Of a stretch of DNA of 64,000 nt, positions 37,138 to 46,700 are shown in pieces (the first letter of the stretch is position 1; every line of letters begins with the position of its first letter). Origin of the DNA: Hellea sp. (GTDB lineage Bacteria; Pseudomonadota; Alphaproteobacteria; Caulobacterales; Maricaulaceae); NCBI GenBank assembly GCA_028224375.1, contig JAOIVW010000006.1, positions 1 to 64,000 of the forward strand, written 5' to 3'. The position numbers were made by a program, and so were the translations under genes. The notes under the pieces were generated by a model that was given only the letters and a program-made list of their open reading frames with translations, was not told where the DNA came from and ran no database searches.

Positions 37138-38145
37138 CTAGTCCTTTTTGGGCTTCTGAATGAGTTTACGTGTGGCGCTGACAAGACGCATATGATCCCT
37201 GATCGGCATAGCGGGAATACCGCTCCAAACCTCTCCTGCAGGAATGTTATGCATCACTCCTGCGCGCGCGGCAATTGAAGCCCCGTCGCCGACCATGATG
37301 TGATCCGCTAATCCGACATTGCCGCCCATTTGTACGCCTTTCCCCACAATACAGCTACCTGAGATACCGACATGCCCGGCTATCACAGTTCCGTCTCCTA
37401 TGAGGCAGTTATGCGCGATTTGAACGAGGTTATCGACCTTTACGTCATCGCCCAAAATGGTATCTCCAATTTGGCCGCGATCAATGCAGCTTTGCGATCC
37501 CACTGATACGCGGTCGCCTATGATAACGCGGCCTATATGAGGTATATCTATCATGCCTTTTTCATCACCGGCTACGCCAAATCCCGCGCCGCCAATAACA
37601 GCAGAAGGTTTAATTTTACAGTTTTGACCGATGACAGCACAGCGAATATCCACATGTGACCCAATCACGGTGTTCGCGCCAATATGCACACCTGGACCAA
37701 TGATTGAATAAGGCGATATTTCCACGCCGTCTTCGATCACAGCGCCCGCCCCGATGATGGCCGAGCTATGTACCCTTGCCGACTTTGAAATCTTTGCAAC
37801 GCCTTCGGAAGCTCCCATCGTTTTGCGAACGGCCAAGCGCTCTACCGCGCGCGCAAAATGGGCCCGCGGTGTTTTAGTGACGATGGGAATAATATGCTGC
37901 GCGCCGATGACCTCAGCGAGACGCTCTGTCACGAAACAGGCTGTTGCCTTAGCCGTCAGCGCCTTATCTTTATGACGCTTATTATCAAGAAAACAAATTT
38001 GTCCAGGCTGGCTATCGGCTAAAATACCGCCAGACGAAATCTCTTCATCCGCAAATTTAGCATCAGGCAATTCTGCTGTCAGACCTTCAATCAGATCCGC
38101 CAAAGTTAAAGGGCCGCGGGAGATATAGAAACGGGTATCAATCAT
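37138..38145 (-). CDS. lpxD: UDP-3-O-acylglucosamine N-acyltransferase
   Basis: 335 aa. The N-terminal uridine-binding domain (1-100) is followed by a left-handed beta-helix with many hexapeptide repeats (IGANTVIGSHVDIRC, VGKGVQMGGNVGLADH) and the catalytic His in QIAHNCLIGDGT. It adds the second acyl chain in lipid A synthesis. GGxGFG (GGAGFGVAG) is the usual loop. Confidence 0.96.
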   Translation of the reverse strand: MIDTRFYISRGPLTLADLIEGLTAELPDAKFADEEISSGGILADSQPGQICFLDNKRHKDKALTAKATACFVTERLAEVIGAQHIIPIVTKTPRAHFARAVERLAVRKTMGASEGVAKISKSARVHSSAIIGAGAVIEDGVEISPYSIIGPGVHIGANTVIGSHVDIRCAVIGQNCKIKPSAVIGGAGFGVAGDEKGMIDIPHIGRVIIGDRVSVGSQSCIDRGQIGDTILGDDVKVDNLVQIAHNCLIGDGTVIAGHVGISGSCIVGKGVQMGGNVGLADHIMVGDGASIAARAGVMHNIPAGEVWSGIPAMPIRDHMRLVSATRKLIQKPKKD

Positions 38146-38224
38146 ACCCTACTCCTATTCCACACGGCCCTGAAAGGGTTATCAATTCACGTTACTTTCC
38201 GTTGCGAAAGTTACGCGAAGCTCA

Positions 38225-38800
38225 TTAGCTTTTGCGCGGCAAGCGCTCACGAGTCACAGGAACTGTTTTCATCTGGCTGTTCAGACGGCTAATGACCGTA
38301 TCCGTCACATCAACGGGGTCGCCGTAAATAACCAAGGAGCGCTCCAGAACAACATCGGCATTACGCTCTGCCACAATAGTTTTCAGGATCGTGCGAAGAC
38401 GCTCTTGAACCTTTTGCACAGCTTTCGCCTCGGTAATTTTCATTTCCTGTTGCTTATATTGCACGTCGATAGCAACTTTTTGCTGATCTGCCCGGAAGGT
38501 CTTAATCTGCTGCTGAAGCGCCGTATTTGTTTGCAAAGACTGAGCCGTTTGTCCCTTAAGTTGGGCTTCCAGAGACTTCCCTTTAGACTCAAGCGGGGAC
38601 ACTTTTGCCTTAGCTTCGGCTTCCATGGATTTGCCGATTGTCTCGAGTTGACGGGCAATATGCTTGCCAACATCAGAGTCGCGAAGGACGCGGCCCGTAT
38701 CGACAACCAAGATTGTGCTTTGTGCAAAAGCACTGGCGGAGAAAACAAGTGCTGCAGCAAAACCCATTGCAGCGCGATAAAATGTTTTAGAGAATGTCAT
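38225..38800 (-). CDS. OmpH/Skp family periplasmic chaperone
   Basis: 191 aa. Signal peptide ends SASAFAQ. The mature protein is mostly a long coiled coil (about 55-140, Gln/Lys-rich) between short beta segments, the shape of the Skp trimer that holds unfolded outer-membrane proteins. It lies 2 nt downstream of bamA, the usual place. A C-terminal RERLPRKS tail is basic. Confidence 0.9.
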   Translation of the reverse strand: MTFSKTFYRAAMGFAAALVFSASAFAQSTILVVDTGRVLRDSDVGKHIARQLETIGKSMEAEAKAKVSPLESKGKSLEAQLKGQTAQSLQTNTALQQQIKTFRADQQKVAIDVQYKQQEMKITEAKAVQKVQERLRTILKTIVAERNADVVLERSLVIYGDPVDVTDTVISRLNSQMKTVPVTRERLPRKS

Positions 38801-38802
38801 AA

Positions 38803-41253
38803 TTAGAACCTTGTGCGGGTTGTAAATTGAAAGGACTTACGATCATCGAAGTCAAATTGTCTGAGTGGCTTGGTGAAGTCAAAGCGGATCGGGCCAAATG
38901 GACTTTCCCAGAAAACAGACGCGCCGGCCATAGCCCGAAGAGATAGGTCGTCCACGGTACGTATGAATGTAGCGTTGGTTGTGAGCTGTTCACCCGAAAC
39001 TGGATCAATACCTGTATCAAACTGTTCGCTTTCATCCAAAAGACCCACTGTGCCTGCTTCAACAAATAAACTACCTAATAAATTGGGAATGCCAACAGGA
39101 AAACTCACCTCAGCTGAAGCCAAGCCAAAGGCGTTACCGCCTAAGGCGTTCAGCCGTTGGACGACTTCTCCTGTCAGAGCGTTATACTGAACAACGCGCG
39201 GCCCAATACCCGCATTATCATAGCCTCGAAATTCGAAATTACCTTTGAAATAACGATCATTAATCGAAACAGGATCACCACCCCAACCTTGAATGTATCC
39301 AGCTGAAACAGCGGCACTCGCAATCACATTTTTATAAAGACCGCGATAGGCATTAGCACGGAAATCTGTCCGAATATATTTTACGTCACCACCAACACCG
39401 GCAACATCTTGTGAGAAGCGAACGTCAAAACCACGAGTCGGTGTGATGGGGTCGTTTCTGCGGTCCCATCCGAATGTGTAGCCTAGGATGGACGATGTGC
39501 GGCCTCCAATTTGATCACAGAACGAAAGTTGCGATTGATCAATAACCATTGACCCATCCGCAGCAGCGGCACATGTTTCCTCGGTCACACCCGGAGATTC
39601 AATATCCTCTCTACGAAGGGAGTATCGCGTCGAAAGCGTTGTATTTTCCGTGAGAGGGAAGGCTAGCGTCAATTGCCCACCTCGACGTGATTGACGGAAA
39701 TTGGCCTCGTCAAGAAAGTCGATAACAATGTCAAATAGTTCAACACCCGCTGCTAAGTTACGGCCCAAGAAACGTGGCTCTGTAAAGCGTAAATCAACTT
39801 CGCGGCGATTTGAACTGGCGCGGATAACAAAGCGCAAAAGCTGCCCACGACCACGAAGGTTTCTCTGTGTAATAGAAAGGTCGACAAGAAAAGCATCAGC
39901 AGATGAGAAGCCCGCTGAGAATGAGAGCTCACCTGTGGGCTGTTCCTTAACCGCGACTTCAACAATGGCGCGGTCAGGCGCACTGCCCTGACGTTCTGTG
40001 ATTTCAACTTCCTCAAAGAAGCGAAGTGATCTGACGCGGTTACGTGAGCGGTCAAGCAAAATTCGGTTAAAGGCGTCGCCCTCTACCAGCTCCATTTCGC
40101 GGCGAATAACGTAATCCAATGTCGTGGTGTTGCCGACAACATCGATGCGTTCAATATAGACACGTGGGCCTTCAACAACATTGAATACCAAATCGACTGT
40201 CTTCGTATCGCGGTTGCGTTTAATATTGGGCTGAATGTCAACAAAGGCAAAGCCTGATGTACCAGCCGCAAAGTTTAGCGTATCGATAACAGCTTCAACA
40301 CGGCTGGCATTATAGATGGTGCCAGGCCTAATTGAGACCAGGCGCTCGAGGAAGTCTGAGTTCAAATCATCAAGCTCTGTATCAACGGTGATATCACCCC
40401 ATGTATATTCTTCGCCCTCATCGACGGTAAAGGTGATATAGAAATCTTCTTGGTCAGGCGTCAGTTCGGCCACGGCTGAGACAACGCGGAAGTCTGCAAA
40501 GCCGCGATTAGTATAGAATGTCCGCAATTGCTCGCGGTCAAATTCGAGGCGGCCCGGGTCATAGTTGTCATTTGAGGAAAAAAACTTGTACCAGCTAGAT
40601 TCCGCCGTCACAATTTCCTTACGCAAGCGGCGATCCGGGAACTCACTGTTGCCGATAATATTGATGCGCTTAACGCCGGTCACAGGGCCTTCGGTGATTT
40701 CAAAAATTAGGTCGACACGGTTTTGGGGTTGCTGAACAACCTTAGGCGAGACTGTTGCCGCGAAGCGGCCTGATTGACGATAAAGCTCAATGATGCGCTG
40801 CACATCAGCTTGAACATTAGAGCGCGTAAAGATAGCGCGAGGTTCGGCTTCGATTTCATCTGTGATTTTATCGGATTTAAGCGACTTATTGCCCTCAAGG
40901 ATAACACGGTTGATAATTGGGTTTTCAATGACGCGGATAAGGATGTTTCCGTCAGCACTTGGCTCAATCGCCACATCGGCAAATAAGCCAGTTGCGTAAA
41001 GTGTCTTGATGGATAAATCGATACGGTCTTCGCTGTAAGGATCGCCGGGCGCGAATAGAAGATATGAGGCCACTGTATTAGCCTCAACCCGCTGATTGCC
41101 CTGAACTTGGATATTGCGGATTAGAGTGGCTTGCTGAGGCGCGTCCTCGTCTTGCGCGCTCGCCATATCAGGAGTCGAAACGGACAAGATAACTGCCATC
41201 ATAAGGGCAAATAGGCGAAGTGTAGCCAAACGCATAATGTTATTCAGTCCCAT
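38803..41253 (-). CDS. bamA: Outer-membrane protein assembly factor BamA
   Basis: 816 aa. After the signal peptide (VILSVSTPDMASAQ) come five POTRA domains (about 45-440, for example LIRNIQVQGNQRVEANTV and RVYIERIDVVGNTTTLDYV) and a C-terminal 16-strand barrel ending in RTRF. The conserved VRGF-type loop motif appears as FRGYDNAGIG. It inserts barrel proteins into the outer membrane. ATG 41253 was chosen for its GGA ribosome binding site; a GTG at 41265 abuts the rseP stop. Confidence 0.97.
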   Translation of the reverse strand: MGLNNIMRLATLRLFALMMAVILSVSTPDMASAQDEDAPQQATLIRNIQVQGNQRVEANTVASYLLFAPGDPYSEDRIDLSIKTLYATGLFADVAIEPSADGNILIRVIENPIINRVILEGNKSLKSDKITDEIEAEPRAIFTRSNVQADVQRIIELYRQSGRFAATVSPKVVQQPQNRVDLIFEITEGPVTGVKRINIIGNSEFPDRRLRKEIVTAESSWYKFFSSNDNYDPGRLEFDREQLRTFYTNRGFADFRVVSAVAELTPDQEDFYITFTVDEGEEYTWGDITVDTELDDLNSDFLERLVSIRPGTIYNASRVEAVIDTLNFAAGTSGFAFVDIQPNIKRNRDTKTVDLVFNVVEGPRVYIERIDVVGNTTTLDYVIRREMELVEGDAFNRILLDRSRNRVRSLRFFEEVEITERQGSAPDRAIVEVAVKEQPTGELSFSAGFSSADAFLVDLSITQRNLRGRGQLLRFVIRASSNRREVDLRFTEPRFLGRNLAAGVELFDIVIDFLDEANFRQSRRGGQLTLAFPLTENTTLSTRYSLRREDIESPGVTEETCAAAADGSMVIDQSQLSFCDQIGGRTSSILGYTFGWDRRNDPITPTRGFDVRFSQDVAGVGGDVKYIRTDFRANAYRGLYKNVIASAAVSAGYIQGWGGDPVSINDRYFKGNFEFRGYDNAGIGPRVVQYNALTGEVVQRLNALGGNAFGLASAEVSFPVGIPNLLGSLFVEAGTVGLLDESEQFDTGIDPVSGEQLTTNATFIRTVDDLSLRAMAGASVFWESPFGPIRFDFTKPLRQFDFDDRKSFQFTTRTRF

Positions 41254-41265
41254 AAATCCGTCCAC

Positions 41266-42459
41266 TTAGGAGAAGATGCTGGCTACGTAGCCGATATCGT
41301 TCACCGTTAAAATTACGAAGAGTGTTAGCAACACCGCAAACCCAAATCGAAATCCAATCTCCTGCTTCTTTTGACTCAGCGGACGACCCGCTACGGCTTC
41401 ATAGCCATAGTAAACCAAATGTCCACCGTCCAACACTGGAATAGGCATTAAATTTGCGACACCTAACGCTATGGAAAGCGACGCGGCGAGAGTTAAAAGA
41501 CGCAGCAATATCATCTGCATGCGGTCTTTAAACGGTACGTCCGCATTGGCCGCATCGACAGCCGATTTACCCGTCATTGTGGCTATTTTAACGATGGAGC
41601 CTAATTGCTTACCATCTTCTTTACGCGCAAAAATACGGCCGATATAATGGCCCGTCATTGCGATTGTGTCTTTTACCTCACCCACGCCAAAACCAACAGC
41701 CTCAATAGGATTGTATTTAATAGGTATCAGCTCTGCGTCAGGGGAGATACCAACCCCAATTTTCCCAGCAGACGCCTTACCGCCGACAAAGTCTTTTTCC
41801 ACGACACGGCGCGGCGTGAGCGTCAGATCAACTTCACGGCCATTGCGGTCAACCACTGTCTTAATGGGGTTTCCGCTGCGCAACACGACGTAGCGGCGCA
41901 ATTCATTAAAATCACTGACATCCTTACCGTCCATCGTCAAGATTTTATCCCCGACCTGCACGCCCGCAGCTTCGGCAGCACTGTCAGGCAAAACCTGACC
42001 GACTTCTGACTCCACGGAGTAAGACCCCATGGTTAAACCAAGGCCTGCAAATATTGCGATAGCCAGGATGAAATTAAAAACAGGTCCCGCCAGAACAATC
42101 AACATGCGCTGCCAGACGGGTTTAAAATGGAATATTTGGTCGAGAGGAACATCGCCCTCACCGCGCACCTTATTTTTCAGTTCTTCTAGCGCTTCTGCAT
42201 CAGGATTACTGGCCCCGCTGGCATCGCCTAAAAACTTTACAAATCCGCCAAGAGGAATGCGGCCTATGGACCACTTGGTGCCATTCTTGGCTGTCCACTG
42301 CGCCAACGGCTTACCAAAGCCGATAGAAAAGCGTTCAACCGCGACATTAAAAAAGCGCGCAACGGAGTAATGTCCCAACTCGTGGAAATATACGAGGAAG
42401 GATAAAACAACCAGAAAACTGGCCATAAAAATGAATGTGTCGACAAGGCCGGACAGCAT
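41266..42459 (-). CDS. rseP: Site-2 zinc metalloprotease RseP
   Basis: 397 aa inner-membrane protease. The zinc motif HELGH (26-30) lies in the first transmembrane helix and the Asp ligand in MPIPVLDGGHL near 350. One PDZ domain is clear (about 130-210, GQVLPDSAAEAAGVQVGDKI). It cleaves anti-sigma factors and remnant signal peptides. Position between dxr and bamA is standard. Confidence 0.96.
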   Translation of the reverse strand: MLSGLVDTFIFMASFLVVLSFLVYFHELGHYSVARFFNVAVERFSIGFGKPLAQWTAKNGTKWSIGRIPLGGFVKFLGDASGASNPDAEALEELKNKVRGEGDVPLDQIFHFKPVWQRMLIVLAGPVFNFILAIAIFAGLGLTMGSYSVESEVGQVLPDSAAEAAGVQVGDKILTMDGKDVSDFNELRRYVVLRSGNPIKTVVDRNGREVDLTLTPRRVVEKDFVGGKASAGKIGVGISPDAELIPIKYNPIEAVGFGVGEVKDTIAMTGHYIGRIFARKEDGKQLGSIVKIATMTGKSAVDAANADVPFKDRMQMILLRLLTLAASLSIALGVANLMPIPVLDGGHLVYYGYEAVAGRPLSQKKQEIGFRFGFAVLLTLFVILTVNDIGYVASIFS

Positions 42460-42509
42460 GAGAGAGATTCCCTTTATTCGGCGCTGTTTTTGCCCGTTTT
42501 TCCTGCGGC

Positions 42510-43682
42510 TTACAAGCTTACAATATGCTCATGTGCAGTTAGGCGAGCGTCTTCGTCTGTCACAATAATATCGTTGACATGGCCCGGAGATGTCCCAAAG
42601 CAAGATCGCGCGGCGTGTTGGTCTAAGGCATTTTCAACAACGCGGGCAATATCTAAGAACTTTATCTGCCCTTCGAGAAAGGCGGCTACGGCAATTTCAT
42701 TGGCTGCATTAAGAACGCAAGGCGCTTTTCCGCCAGCTTCTAAAGCCTCTCTCGCGAGCCTTAGCGCTGGAAATTTCTTCGTATCTGGCTCAAAAAATGT
42801 TAGACCGCTCAGTTTCGTCAAATCCAATCGCTCCACAGGCGCGGCCATGCGGTCGGGCCAGCCCATGGCATAAGCAATCGGCGTGCGCATATCTGGAGAG
42901 CCGAGCTGCGCTAATACAGAGCCGTCTATATATTCGACCATAGAGTGAATAATCGATTGCGGGTGTACGACAATATCAATCTCGGCTGATGGCCGTTCGA
43001 AAAGATAGCTCGCCTCAATAAGCTCAAGGCCTTTATTCATAAGGGTCGCGCTATCAATAGAGATTTTCGCGCCCATGCTCCAGACAGGATGGTTGAGCGC
43101 ATCTTCGCGGGTTACCTTGCGGAGTGTCTCTAGTGAAGTTTCGCGAAAAGGTCCGCCGCTGGCTGTCAGGATGAGACGCCGAACGCCTTCGGGCTTATCG
43201 CGTTCAAGAACTTGAAAGATGGCATTATGCTCTGAGTCGACGGGGAGCAGCGTTGCACCCTTCTCTTTTACGCGCTGCATGAAAAGATCGCCCGCGCATA
43301 CCAAGCACTCTTTATTAGCAAGCCCGACATGAATGCCTTGATCGACAGCCGCCAATGTCGGCTCCAAGCCTGCCGCGCCTATAATCGCGGCCATGCAAAA
43401 GTCAGCTTGGCGTGAGGCCGCTTCAATGAGGGCCTCAGAACCAATACCGATTTCCGTATTCGTGCCTGATAAAGCCGCCTTTAAAGAAGCAGCGTTTTTT
43501 TCATCAGCCAAGGCCACGAATTTAGCGTCAAACTCAACGGCTTGCGCGGCTAAAAGCTCGGCATTGCTGTTAGCGGTAAGGGCCACAACTTGGATGTCAC
43601 CGGGCTCAGCACGGCGTACAAGGTCAAGCGTGCTCTCGCCTATTGACCCTGTCGAGCCTAAAATTGTTACGCGCTTTGTCAT
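42510..43682 (-). CDS. dxr: 1-deoxy-D-xylulose 5-phosphate reductoisomerase
   Basis: 390 aa. It makes methylerythritol 4-phosphate, the committed step of bacterial isoprenoid synthesis, with NADPH. GSTGSIGESTLDL is the nucleotide-binding start; LLPVDSEHNAIFQ holds metal and substrate ligands, as do ASGGPFR and LMNKGLELIEA. Supplies precursor for UppS, encoded two genes upstream. Confidence 0.97.
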   Translation of the reverse strand: MTKRVTILGSTGSIGESTLDLVRRAEPGDIQVVALTANSNAELLAAQAVEFDAKFVALADEKNAASLKAALSGTNTEIGIGSEALIEAASRQADFCMAAIIGAAGLEPTLAAVDQGIHVGLANKECLVCAGDLFMQRVKEKGATLLPVDSEHNAIFQVLERDKPEGVRRLILTASGGPFRETSLETLRKVTREDALNHPVWSMGAKISIDSATLMNKGLELIEASYLFERPSAEIDIVVHPQSIIHSMVEYIDGSVLAQLGSPDMRTPIAYAMGWPDRMAAPVERLDLTKLSGLTFFEPDTKKFPALRLAREALEAGGKAPCVLNAANEIAVAAFLEGQIKFLDIARVVENALDQHAARSCFGTSPGHVNDIIVTDEDARLTAHEHIVSL

Positions 43683-43691
43683 GGGGCTTAC

Positions 43692-44525
43692 TTATATAGG
43701 CCAGAAATTTGGGGCAATGGTTAAAATCACTAAAGCCCCGACAACAGCCATCATTAAGCTGTCTAAACGGTCCAAGAGCCCGCCATGACCTGGCAAAAGG
43801 TCTCCTGCGTCTTTTACGTTTAAAGAGCGCTTCAAGCCGCTTTCAAGAAGGTCGCCTAAAACAGATAAGATCACGAGAGGAACAGCTAAGGCAGCTCCGG
43901 GAAGAAACCCTAGGCCGACAATCTGGCCCACAATTCCGCCCATCAAAGCTCCTGAGAACATGCCGCTTAAAAAACCTGACCATGTCTTATTGGGGCTGAG
44001 CTTAGGCGCTAATTTGGGTCCTTTAAAAAAAGACCCTCCAAAATAAGCGCCAACATCCGCCGCAACGACAATCGATATGACGTAGATTAATTTGGTAAAA
44101 CCCTCTGTCGCAAAACCATTTTCAACGCCGCGTATGCCGACAATGGCCGCAGAAGGGATGACAATATAGAGATAGCCCAAGCCGGACCATAGCAGTCCAC
44201 CTCGCCTTGCCCTTTCAATTGCGGCTAAAACAGCGGCAATCGCGATGGTGGTAATAGCAAATAAAGGATTTTTTTGCGCCATGTAAAAACACGTTATGAC
44301 AACGCCAATAATAGGAATGATGTAAGCTAGGCGCGTAGGAACCGGGTCCGACATGCGCACCCATTCCCACATCATGCGCGCGCCCAACAAGGCGACTAAA
44401 ATAGCCCAAGGCCAACCGCCGAAGTAAAGCGGGGGAATACAAATCGCTGCGAAGAGTAAAGCAGTTGCGGCTCTGACGCCGACATTTTTGAAAAGCGGTT
44501 TCTTTTCAACGGTGGAGATTTCCAC
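43692..44525 (-). CDS. cdsA: Phosphatidate cytidylyltransferase
   Basis: 277 aa with about eight hydrophobic helices. It makes CDP-diacylglycerol for phospholipid synthesis. The family signature is near the C-terminus: SVLGDLLESGLKRSLNVKDAGDLLPGHGGLLDRLDS (positions about 225-260, quoted only in its key parts S-x8-KR-x3-KD-x5-PGHGG-x2-DR-x-D). It sits 5 nt downstream of uppS. Confidence 0.95.
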   Translation of the reverse strand: MEISTVEKKPLFKNVGVRAATALLFAAICIPPLYFGGWPWAILVALLGARMMWEWVRMSDPVPTRLAYIIPIIGVVITCFYMAQKNPLFAITTIAIAAVLAAIERARRGGLLWSGLGYLYIVIPSAAIVGIRGVENGFATEGFTKLIYVISIVVAADVGAYFGGSFFKGPKLAPKLSPNKTWSGFLSGMFSGALMGGIVGQIVGLGFLPGAALAVPLVILSVLGDLLESGLKRSLNVKDAGDLLPGHGGLLDRLDSLMMAVVGALVILTIAPNFWPI

Positions 44526-44530
44526 GGGAA

Positions 44531-45259
44531 TTAAGCCACTTCGGAGGTGTTAAGATTGCCAAAGCGGCGTTCACGGTTTTGAAAGTCAGAAATGGCGGCT
44601 TCGAGATCCGCGCGGCTAAAGTCTGGCCAGAGGACATCCGTGAAGACAAATTCGGAATAAGCCGCTTGCCAGAGTAAGAAGTTGCTGATGCGTTTTTCCC
44701 CGCTTGTGCGAATAACCAAATCAGGCTCAGGTAAATCCGCTGTGTCGAGATAGGGCGTTAACTCGCCTTCCGACATGGACGATAAGTCTTTTCCATCCGC
44801 TACGGCTTTCGAGGCCGCCCGCAGGATTTCGTTACGTCCCCCATAATTAAAGGCGATGTTTAAATGAAACTCGGTATTGGCCTGTGTCGTTGTTTCGACG
44901 CGGTGAATAAGCTCAAGCAAATCAGGCTTTAGCCCTTCGCGCGAGCCCAAGATACGGACACGCACATTATTGCGGTCGAGCGTGTCCAAATCATCTTCCA
45001 CATATTTGCGCAAGAGATTGAAAAGAGCCGCAATTTCAGCTTTTGGCCGCGTCCAGTTCTCTGTCGAAAAACTGTAGAGTGTTAAATATTGAATACCCAT
45101 ATCTGCCGCATCTTCTACAATCCGACGCACAGTTTTCACCCCGGCTTGATGCCCGAATACGCGCGGCCTGTGGCGCGCCTGTGCCCAGCGTCCATTCCCG
45201 TCCATAATGATGGCAACGTGCAGAGGAAAGTCAGCTTGATATGCGGAGGAACTTGCCAA
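44531..45259 (-). CDS. uppS: Undecaprenyl diphosphate synthase
   Basis: 242 aa cis-prenyltransferase that builds the C55 carrier for peptidoglycan and lipopolysaccharide. Motifs: IIMDGNGRWA (catalytic Asp), HQAGVKTVRRI, YSFSTENW, FNYGGRNEI and RTSGEKRISNFLLWQAAYSE. It starts directly after frr with no gap. Confidence 0.97.
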   Translation of the reverse strand: MASSSAYQADFPLHVAIIMDGNGRWAQARHRPRVFGHQAGVKTVRRIVEDAADMGIQYLTLYSFSTENWTRPKAEIAALFNLLRKYVEDDLDTLDRNNVRVRILGSREGLKPDLLELIHRVETTTQANTEFHLNIAFNYGGRNEILRAASKAVADGKDLSSMSEGELTPYLDTADLPEPDLVIRTSGEKRISNFLLWQAAYSEFVFTDVLWPDFSRADLEAAISDFQNRERRFGNLNTSEVA

Positions 45260-45820
45260 TTAAACCTGCATGATTTCCGCAGATTTTGTTTCCAAGGTAC
45301 TATCTATTTCGCCAATAACAGAGTCTGTTGCCTTTTGAATATCCGTCTCATGCGCCTTTTGTTCGTCTTCGCTAATCTCTTTAGCTTTTTCCATGCGCTT
45401 GACCGTCTCCATCGCGTCACGGCGAACATTACGAACCGCGATCTTCGCCGTTTCAGCATAGCCATTGGCGACTTTCACCAAATCCTTACGGCGCTCTTCG
45501 GTGAGCGGCGGCATAGGGATGCGCAAGTTCTGTCCATCCACAATTGGATTTAAGCCCAGATTAGATTGACGGATGGCTTTATCGACAGAGGCCACTTGGG
45601 TCTTATCCCAGACATTGACCATCAACATGCGCGATTCAGGCACAGTGACAGAGCCAACTGTGTTGAGCGGAACCTCAGAGCCATAGGCATTGACCGTAAC
45701 GCCATCCAAAATCGCCGCATTGGCGCGGCCCGTGCGTAATCCACCAAATTCAGATTTCAGCGAGGTCACGGCCCCGTCCATCCGTTTGCGGTATTCTTTC
45801 AGGTCAAAATCACCTGCCAT
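45260..45820 (-). CDS. frr: Ribosome recycling factor
   Basis: 186 aa, the standard length. It splits post-termination ribosomes with EF-G. GLRTGRANAAILDGV, the hinge region and the C-terminal helix (VRNVRRDAMETVKRMEKAKE) are intact. ATG 45820 has GGAG 7 nt upstream; a longer frame from 45856 lacks support. Confidence 0.97.
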   Translation of the reverse strand: MAGDFDLKEYRKRMDGAVTSLKSEFGGLRTGRANAAILDGVTVNAYGSEVPLNTVGSVTVPESRMLMVNVWDKTQVASVDKAIRQSNLGLNPIVDGQNLRIPMPPLTEERRKDLVKVANGYAETAKIAVRNVRRDAMETVKRMEKAKEISEDEQKAHETDIQKATDSVIGEIDSTLETKSAEIMQV

Positions 45821-45877
45821 GTCTAACTCCTTGTGAGCGGGCCTTACCCCGCGCATTTGTCTTTTCTAAGACCTATA

Positions 45878-46597
45878 TTAAGACGTAATCGTGGTGCAAG
45901 TCCCCTCGCCGCGCATAACTTTGTCAAACCCGCCTTTTTCATGTAGCGAGAATACTATAATGGGGACTTTATTCTCCCGCATCAAGGTTATGGCCGCCGC
46001 ATCCATAACTTTCAAATCATCTGACAGCACTTTGTGATAGCTCAGCGTGTCATATCTTTTAGCGTCAGGGTTTGATTTAGGGTCGCTGTCATAGACGCCG
46101 TCGACTTGTGTGCCCTTGAGCAGCGCGTCACAATCCATTTCTGCTGCGCGCAAAGCTGCAGCTGTATCCGTCGTGAAATATGGGTTACCTGTACCGGCCG
46201 CGAAAATCACCACGCGGCCCTTATCCATATGGCGCGCGGCGCGGCGGCGGATATAGCTCTCGCAGACAGTTTGCATCGGAATAGCCGATTGCACGCGGGT
46301 ATCCACGCCAATTTGTTCCAGCGCGCTTTGCATCGCGAGCGCGTTCATGACGGTGGCGAGCATGCCCATATAGTCAGCCGTCGAGCGTTCGATACCGCCT
46401 GCCGCGGCGGATAATCCGCGAAAGATATTTCCTGCGCCAATCACGAGGGCAATTTGCAAACCTTTATCGTGAGCCTCTTTTACTTCGCCGGCGATGCGGG
46501 AGGTCATCGCAGTATCGATGCCGTAAGGCTTATCCCCCATCAGAGCTTCGCCTGAGAGTTTTAGCAATACGCGTTTATGTTTATAGGCTGTTGCCAC
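45878..46597 (-). CDS. pyrH: Uridylate kinase
   Basis: 239 aa. It phosphorylates UMP to UDP, feeding pyrimidine nucleotides and UDP-sugars. [35 protein letters not shown] and the Asp/Thr substrate loop ([13 protein letters not shown]) are present. The start is GTG 46597; its only Shine-Dalgarno candidate, AGGGG, is the 3' arm of the terminator-like hairpin described at 46598-46635, an unusual arrangement. Confidence 0.97.
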   Translation of the reverse strand: MATAYKHKRVLLKLSGEALMGDKPYGIDTAMTSRIAGEVKEAHDKGLQIALVIGAGNIFRGLSAAAGGIERSTADYMGMLATVMNALAMQSALEQIGVDTRVQSAIPMQTVCESYIRRRAARHMDKGRVVIFAAGTGNPYFTTDTAAALRAAEMDCDALLKGTQVDGVYDSDPKSNPDAKRYDTLSYHKVLSDDLKVMDAAAITLMRENKVPIIVFSLHEKGGFDKVMRGEGTCTTITS

Positions 46598-46635
46598 AAA
46601 AAATCCCCTGCAGGTGAGTCAGTCACTTGCAAGGG
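46598..46635 (-). terminator. Terminator-like hairpin overlapping the pyrH ribosome binding site
   Basis: On the minus strand CCCTTGCAAGTGA (46623-46635) pairs, with two non-Watson-Crick positions, with TCACCTGCAGGGG (46605-46617) over a 5-nt loop. ATTTTTT follows, then the GTG of pyrH. It has the full form of a rho-independent terminator for the tsf transcript. The AGGGG of its 3' arm is also the pyrH Shine-Dalgarno sequence. Confidence 0.75.
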
Positions 46636-46700
46636 ATAATAAGGATTCGCGCTCATTGTGCCAGTGATTTGGCACCGTAAGCTGAATTTTCTTTAAAGGA

